This document shows, piece after piece, positions 61,101 through 64,000 of a DNA stretch of 64,000 bases. Numbering within the stretch: position 1 is the stretch's first letter; each line of letters begins with the position of its first letter. The stretch is from assembly GCA_016901755.1 (NCBI GenBank), contig JACJKV010000005.1:48984-112983 (forward strand), in the 5' to 3' direction. The position numbers and the translations under genes were made by a program. The DNA is from Thomasclavelia spiroformis. GTDB taxonomy: Bacteria > Bacillota_I > Bacilli_A > Erysipelotrichales > Coprobacillaceae. The notes beneath the pieces are model-generated. The model worked only from the letters and a program-made list of their open reading frames with translations, did not search any database and had not been told where the DNA came from.

Positions 61101-61367
61101 GCCAATATGACCACAGGCCAGTTCATCTGTTTTGACATACTGACAGTCACAGCTGAAATGCAAAATGTTACCGCCAGTATCGACCTGTATCGACGCTGTA
61201 TGTGGTTTATTATTAACTACAGTTCCAACAATCTGATAGATCTGTCCATCTTTGATGACAGACATATTATGAATCGTGTCCTGTTGGAATAATGTATGTG
61301 CACTTTTCCAGTTTGGTTCGTTAAAAAATTTATTAATTTCATCGTCTTTTATATACACTGGCAACAC
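58191..61367 (-). CDS. SNF2-family DEAD/H-box helicase with SWIM zinc finger
   Basis: A 1058-residue SWI2/SNF2-type ATPase. N-terminal SWIM zinc motif CDCQYVKTDELACGH (about residue 73), a long bacterial SNF2-associated region, then helicase motifs: I DDMGLGKTLQ, II LDEAQYIKN, III ALTGTPIENSLAELWSIFDFLMP, V ISLKAGGTGLNL, VI QATDRAYRIGQ. Members act in nucleoprotein remodelling or transcription recycling; exact role unknown. Large monocistronic gene. Confidence 0.95.
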   Translation of the reverse strand: MLPVYIKDDEINKFFNEPNWKSAHTLFQQDTIHNMSVIKDGQIYQIVGTVVNNKPHTASIQVDTGGNILHFSCDCQYVKTDELACGHIGALLLKFYGLEASEIPYSFNQKGNYLEKIQEIQSRQEEKYLKEQVIKTSELIEKYKNSDQNKHLPLDKNVRLIPEVRCSFDRLYLSYKIAGQRSYAIKSIPTLVSHIKDHRTIVYGNGLTTNHDAKYFDESSLKQISFIKEYYQGNLDDERTLKITADNIDDFFMTHFNNLDININFITIDLKNIALEIKKDDDYTTITLKKPEGIIIIGHQYIYYFDYLTMNRYSLEFSQALRPLLTYMDNHTLTIPNDKLSLFSKYIIDTVLPYVDFLGDEIDEYLPMDISLLIYVDLNISNELSVTLDFRDDQGNSILEDPSELVLPLKLDHVISVLNNYLEYDDITRMYYLYNEEDIYEFITHVLPDLNQDCEVYISEEIKLMNKPKNMNLNIGVRLKNDLLEIDFNSINVDKDEIKDILFAFHSKKNYHRLKSGEFINLNDTSIKDLDSLFNDLNVKYDEIHDGKIEIDKYHSLYLNNFINTSSLQFNRNDHFKKLISHIEKINMQDIKVPENYQSILRDYQVTGFKWLKTIAEYGFGGILADDMGLGKTLQVMTLIEESMSPDHVSLVVAPATLIYNWQDEIHKFSKNLKVLCVSGNLEQRKKQIRSISDYDVIITSYDYIRRDFELYQDIQFTYFILDEAQYIKNQSTKNAQAVKAIRSVHRFALTGTPIENSLAELWSIFDFLMPHYLYNYSYFKKTYEIPIVRNGDEGKQSKLKKMVEPFILRRTKKEVLNELPDKIERNMLISFTPEEEKTYLANLSLINQELQKAIQVNSVDKIQILAMMTRLRQLCCDQRIIYDHIIEPSSKMRACINIIENAKENNQKVLLFSSFTTSLDLIEIELRKRDISYYVLTGATNKIKRHQLVNAFQKDKTTVFLISLKAGGTGLNLTSASTVIHFDPWWNMSAQNQATDRAYRIGQTNNVQVYKLIMKNSIEEKIQQLQEQKQDLSNMFIENNSGSIAKMSTQDIIDLFK

Positions 61368-61552
61368 CTCCTATTTATGTATTATAACAAAAACAAAGAG
61401 CAGAAATAAATGGTTTTGAAAATAAAAGATTTAAAAAATAGTTTGAAGTGCAAAAAATTATGATTTTATATGGTCAAATGAAAAAATACACTTTATACTA
61501 TATATTATAGATATTATTTACAATGATGGTGAATCAAAAAGGAGTGGTAAAA

Positions 61553-63460
61553 ATGGCGGTAAAAAAAACAATGACTGAACAGCAGCCAGAAAATAAGGAA
61601 GGTGAAGTAAAGAAAACAAAAAAAGCAACGAAAACAGCAGCAAAAACAACAACTAAAGTTGCAAAAACAAAAGCTGAAAAGCCGAAAACAAAGAAAACTG
61701 CAGCAAAAGCAGCCGCTGAAGCTGCACCTAAAGTAAAAAGAACAAGAAAAACAAAAACTGCAGAAACAAGTAAAGAAGAAAAACCAAAAGTAAAGAAAAC
61801 GGTTAAAAAGAAAACAACCCAGGCAAAAGCTGATGCAACAAAAATCAAAACTGAAACGACAGAAAATATTGAAGAAGTGACAGAAGCTGCAAAAATAGAA
61901 ATCATTGAAGAACCAAAAGTGAAAGAAGTACATGAAGAAGTTGTTGAAAATGTACAAACAGAAGAAACAGAGGGAGAGCCTATGATGGGAGAATATGAAC
62001 AGTCAACGCCTCGTAAAAGCGTTGCATTTATTGGATCAGAATGTTATCCGTTTGTTAAGACCGGAGGATTAGGAGATGTTATGTATGCATTACCTAAAGC
62101 TCTGATCAAACAGAACTGTGATGTTAAAGTCATCATTCCTCGATACAAATGTATACCATGGGAATATCAGGAAAAGATGATTTATCGAGGATCATTTAAT
62201 ATGGAGCTATGCTCAGATGGTCGCTCATATTATGTTGGTATCATGGAATATGTATGGGATGGAGTCGTTTATGACTTTATTGATAATGAAGAATTCTTTA
62301 GTGAAGGAAATCCTTATACATCAATTGTTGGGGATATTCCAAAATACTGTTATTTTGCTAAAGCAGCATTAGCTGCCTTAAACTACATGAACTGGATTCC
62401 TGATATCATTCACTGCCATGACTGGCAGGCAGCACTTGTTCCTGTATATTTGAGAACTTTATTTGAAAATACACCTGTTTCATCAGCAAAAACGATTTTA
62501 ACTATTCATAATCTGAGATTCCAGGGTATTTATAATATTCCAACAATACGTTACTGGTCAGGACTGCCAGAATATGTATTCAATAAAGATGCTTTAAAAC
62601 AGGGCTATGAAGATGCTAATATGTTAAAAGGTGGTTTGACATACTGCAATATGATTACAACCGTCAGTCATACTTATGCTGATGAAATTCAGACAGAATA
62701 CTATGGAGAAAATCTTCATGAACATCTAAGATATCATTCTGGTAAGTTACGTGGAATCGTTAATGGAATCGATGTAGATATCTGGAATACTTATACTGAT
62801 CCAAGACTGGCAGTTAATTATGATATCACAAATGTATTAGATAAAAAACGTGAAAACAAACGTGCTTTACAGGAAGAACTGGGATTATGGCAGGATGACC
62901 ATAAGTTCGTTATTGGACTGATTTCTCGTTTGACTGATCAGAAAGGTTTGGATCTGGTTAATGCGATTATACCTGAAGTGATGGATGACCATACTCAAAT
63001 CGTAGTTTTAGGAACAGGAGATCCTCAATACGAAGATTCATTCAGATATTATGAAAATGCATATCGAGGAAATGTATGTTCTAATATCATGTATGATGAA
63101 ACCAGAGCACACAAGATTTATGCCGGTGCTGATGCATTGCTGGTTCCTTCACAATTTGAACCTTGTGGATTAACTCAGCTGATTGCTATGCATTATGGAA
63201 CAGTACCAATTGTACGTGAAACTGGAGGATTAAAAGATACAGTTCAGCCATATAATGTATATACTAATGATGGAAACGGATTTACTTTTGATCATTATGA
63301 TGCTGGTTTACTGCTGGATGCTATCAACCGTGCTAAAACATTATATTTTACTAATAGATGGTGCTGGGATGAAATGGTACAAAGAAATATGGCAAAAGAT
63401 GTATCATGGGAAAACTCAGCTAAACAGTATAAAGATCTGTATTTAGAATTATGCTGGTAA
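61553..63460 (+). CDS. glgA: Glycogen synthase with histone-H1-like N-terminal tail
   Basis: Residues 1-80 are Lys/Ala/Thr-rich repeats (KATKTAAKTTTKVAKTKAEK, KTKKTAAKAAAEAAPKVKRT), residues 80-145 a mixed acidic/basic segment (EEVTEAAKIEIIEEPKVKEVHEEV), and the GT5 ADP-glucose starch synthase domain starts at about 155: VAFIGSECYPFVKTGGLGDVMYALPKAL (KxGGL), IPDIIHCHDWQAALVPVYLRTL, GLISRLTDQKGLDL, PSQFEPCGLTQLIAMHYGTVPIVRETGGL. Start ATG 61553 after AAAGGAG. A second in-frame start (ATG 61982/61985) follows a good AGAGGGAGAG site and would give a tail-less enzyme. No other glg genes lie here. Confidence 0.93.
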   Translation: MAVKKTMTEQQPENKEGEVKKTKKATKTAAKTTTKVAKTKAEKPKTKKTAAKAAAEAAPKVKRTRKTKTAETSKEEKPKVKKTVKKKTTQAKADATKIKTETTENIEEVTEAAKIEIIEEPKVKEVHEEVVENVQTEETEGEPMMGEYEQSTPRKSVAFIGSECYPFVKTGGLGDVMYALPKALIKQNCDVKVIIPRYKCIPWEYQEKMIYRGSFNMELCSDGRSYYVGIMEYVWDGVVYDFIDNEEFFSEGNPYTSIVGDIPKYCYFAKAALAALNYMNWIPDIIHCHDWQAALVPVYLRTLFENTPVSSAKTILTIHNLRFQGIYNIPTIRYWSGLPEYVFNKDALKQGYEDANMLKGGLTYCNMITTVSHTYADEIQTEYYGENLHEHLRYHSGKLRGIVNGIDVDIWNTYTDPRLAVNYDITNVLDKKRENKRALQEELGLWQDDHKFVIGLISRLTDQKGLDLVNAIIPEVMDDHTQIVVLGTGDPQYEDSFRYYENAYRGNVCSNIMYDETRAHKIYAGADALLVPSQFEPCGLTQLIAMHYGTVPIVRETGGLKDTVQPYNVYTNDGNGFTFDHYDAGLLLDAINRAKTLYFTNRWCWDEMVQRNMAKDVSWENSAKQYKDLYLELCW

Positions 63461-63465
63461 AATTA

Positions 63466-63500
63466 AAAAGCGATTAACAGAAAATAATCGCTTTTTTTTT
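63466..63500 (+). terminator. Terminator of glgA
   Basis: Stem AAAAGCGATTA / TAATCGCTTTT with T9. Confidence 0.9.
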
Positions 63501-63501
63501 A

Positions 63502-63531
63502 TGTGAAAAATAAAAAAGGCACAAGGCCTTT
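63502..63531 (-). terminator. Terminator of the minus-strand tRNA array
   Basis: Minus-strand AAAGGC / GCCTTT stem with U-rich tail, just after the last tRNA (Leu). Confidence 0.75.
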
Positions 63532-63562
63532 GAATATGACAATCAAAAAGTTTTTATAAAAA

Positions 63563-63648
63563 TGGTGCGCGTGACAGGAATCGAACCTGCACGCCGAAGG
63601 CGCTAGATCCTAAGTCTAGTGCGTCTGCCAGTTCCGCCACACGCGCAC
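63563..63648 (-). tRNA. tRNA-Leu (TAG)
   Basis: 86 bases with CCA and a long variable arm; acceptor GTGCGCG, anticodon TAG in CTTAGGA. Confidence 0.95.
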
Positions 63649-63649
63649 A

Positions 63650-63726
63650 TGGTGACCCGCAGGCGACTCGAACGCCTGACCCTCTGATTAAAAGTCAGAT
63701 GCTCTACCTACTGAGCTAGCGGGTCA
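63650..63726 (-). tRNA. tRNA-Lys (TTT)
   Basis: 77 bases with CCA; acceptor TGACCCG, anticodon TTT in CTTTTAA, one base from tRNA-Leu. Confidence 0.96.
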
Positions 63727-63729
63727 ATA

Positions 63730-63806
<77 letters not shown>

Positions 63807-63812
63807 AAAAAA

Positions 63813-63889
63813 TGGTGGAGGTTAACGGGCTCGAACCGCTGACCCTCTGCTTGTAAGGCAGATGCTCTCCCAACTGAGCTAAACCTCCA
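63813..63889 (-). tRNA. tRNA-Val (TAC)
   Basis: 77 bases with CCA; acceptor TGGAGGT, anticodon TAC in CTTACAA. Confidence 0.96.
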
Positions 63890-63894
63890 TAAAA

Positions 63895-63971
63895 TGGTGA
63901 CTCGTACGGGATTCGAACCCGTGAATGCATGCGTGAAAGGCATGTGAGTTAACCGTTTCTCCAACGAGCCA
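63895..63971 (-). tRNA. tRNA-Glu (TTC)
   Basis: 77 bases with CCA; anticodon TTC in CTTTCAC; acceptor begins TGGCTCG and pairs with CGAGTCA (one G-T). Confidence 0.93.
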
Positions 63972-63973
63972 CA

Positions 63974-64000
63974 TGGCGCTTGAAGTAGGACTCGAACCTA
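63974..64000 (-). tRNA. Partial tRNA at the window edge
   Basis: The 3' end of another tRNA of the array: CCA, acceptor strand and T loop GGTTCGAGTCC are visible, but the anticodon lies outside the window, so the isotype is not assigned. Confidence 0.7.

Noticed and set aside
61514..61957. Cys/Phe-rich or Ala/Phe/Val-rich minus-strand proteins opposite the glgA tail
   Set aside because: Low-complexity antisense readings of the Lys/Ala/Thr-rich repeats; no ribosome sites.

Overview
This window looks like a chromosomal segment of a low-GC Firmicute, most likely an Erysipelotrichia-type gut bacterium. That is an inference from AT-rich coding sequence, strong GGAGG ribosome sites, gene-family content and U-tailed terminators; no rRNA is present to confirm it. 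Most genes are ordinary housekeeping genes in short operons separated by intrinsic terminators.

Layout. 1-5026: GH25 lysozyme, a GNAT acetyltransferase, acyl carrier protein, a preQ1 transporter under a preQ1 riboswitch, Bcp peroxiredoxin, a zinc-ribbon/YARHG membrane protein and a HAD phosphatase. 5124-7463: an NfnAB-type (GltA-like) bifurcating transhydrogenase. 7500-16190: carbamoyl-phosphate synthase genes, with a lone carB, a CIRCE-controlled hsp20 and then carAB. Both car transcription units begin with a short leader ORF that ends in a U-rich tract and runs into an intrinsic terminator, which suggests pyrBI-like UTP-sensing attenuation. 16189-23457: HAD-AIM24-lactonase operon, nagA, an Lrp regulator overlapping an aminotransferase, an unknown gene and a WYL regulator. 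23478-30107: a complete phosphate regulon (pstSCAB-phoU-phoP-phoR) with Pho-box-like repeats. 30112-34990: hom-asd, divergent from thrC-thrB, with a candidate Ile/Thr leader peptide before hom. 35010-37398: a small XRE regulator, a small unknown gene, an alpha/beta hydrolase, and rplM-rpsI with a leader.

37330-46000 is a decaying accessory island directly behind rpsI. The last bases of rpsI recur twice downstream (39329 and 41222), like tandem attachment sites left by elements inserted at the rpsI 3' end. The island carries an AlbA_2-type gene with one nonsense codon, an N-terminally truncated YhcG/DUF1016 nuclease, an HTH-DUF3990 gene with one nonsense codon plus a partner gene, an intact RelE-type toxin-antitoxin pair, a wrecked second copy of that pair, a truncated IS256-family transposase, a 165-bp hairpin element and duplicated terminator sequences. 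No integrase gene remains.

46100-64000 returns to core genes: two paralogous polysaccharide deacetylases, an ECF S-component with a structured 5' UTR, a VanY-type peptidase, a YtrA-regulated ABC transporter, azlCD, a DUF1015 protein, methionine aminopeptidase with a SEC-C zinc motif, xpt, an amidase, a tRNA Ile-Ile-Ala cluster, a PTS IIC-like protein, a SNF2 helicase, a glycogen synthase with a histone-H1-like N-terminal tail, and a minus-strand tRNA array (Leu, Lys, Thr, Val, Glu and one cut by the window edge).

The most novel-looking signal is the set of three leader-peptide attenuators (carB, carA, hom). They share one architecture: the leader's own ribosome-binding site can pair with a sequence lying downstream, before the terminator.
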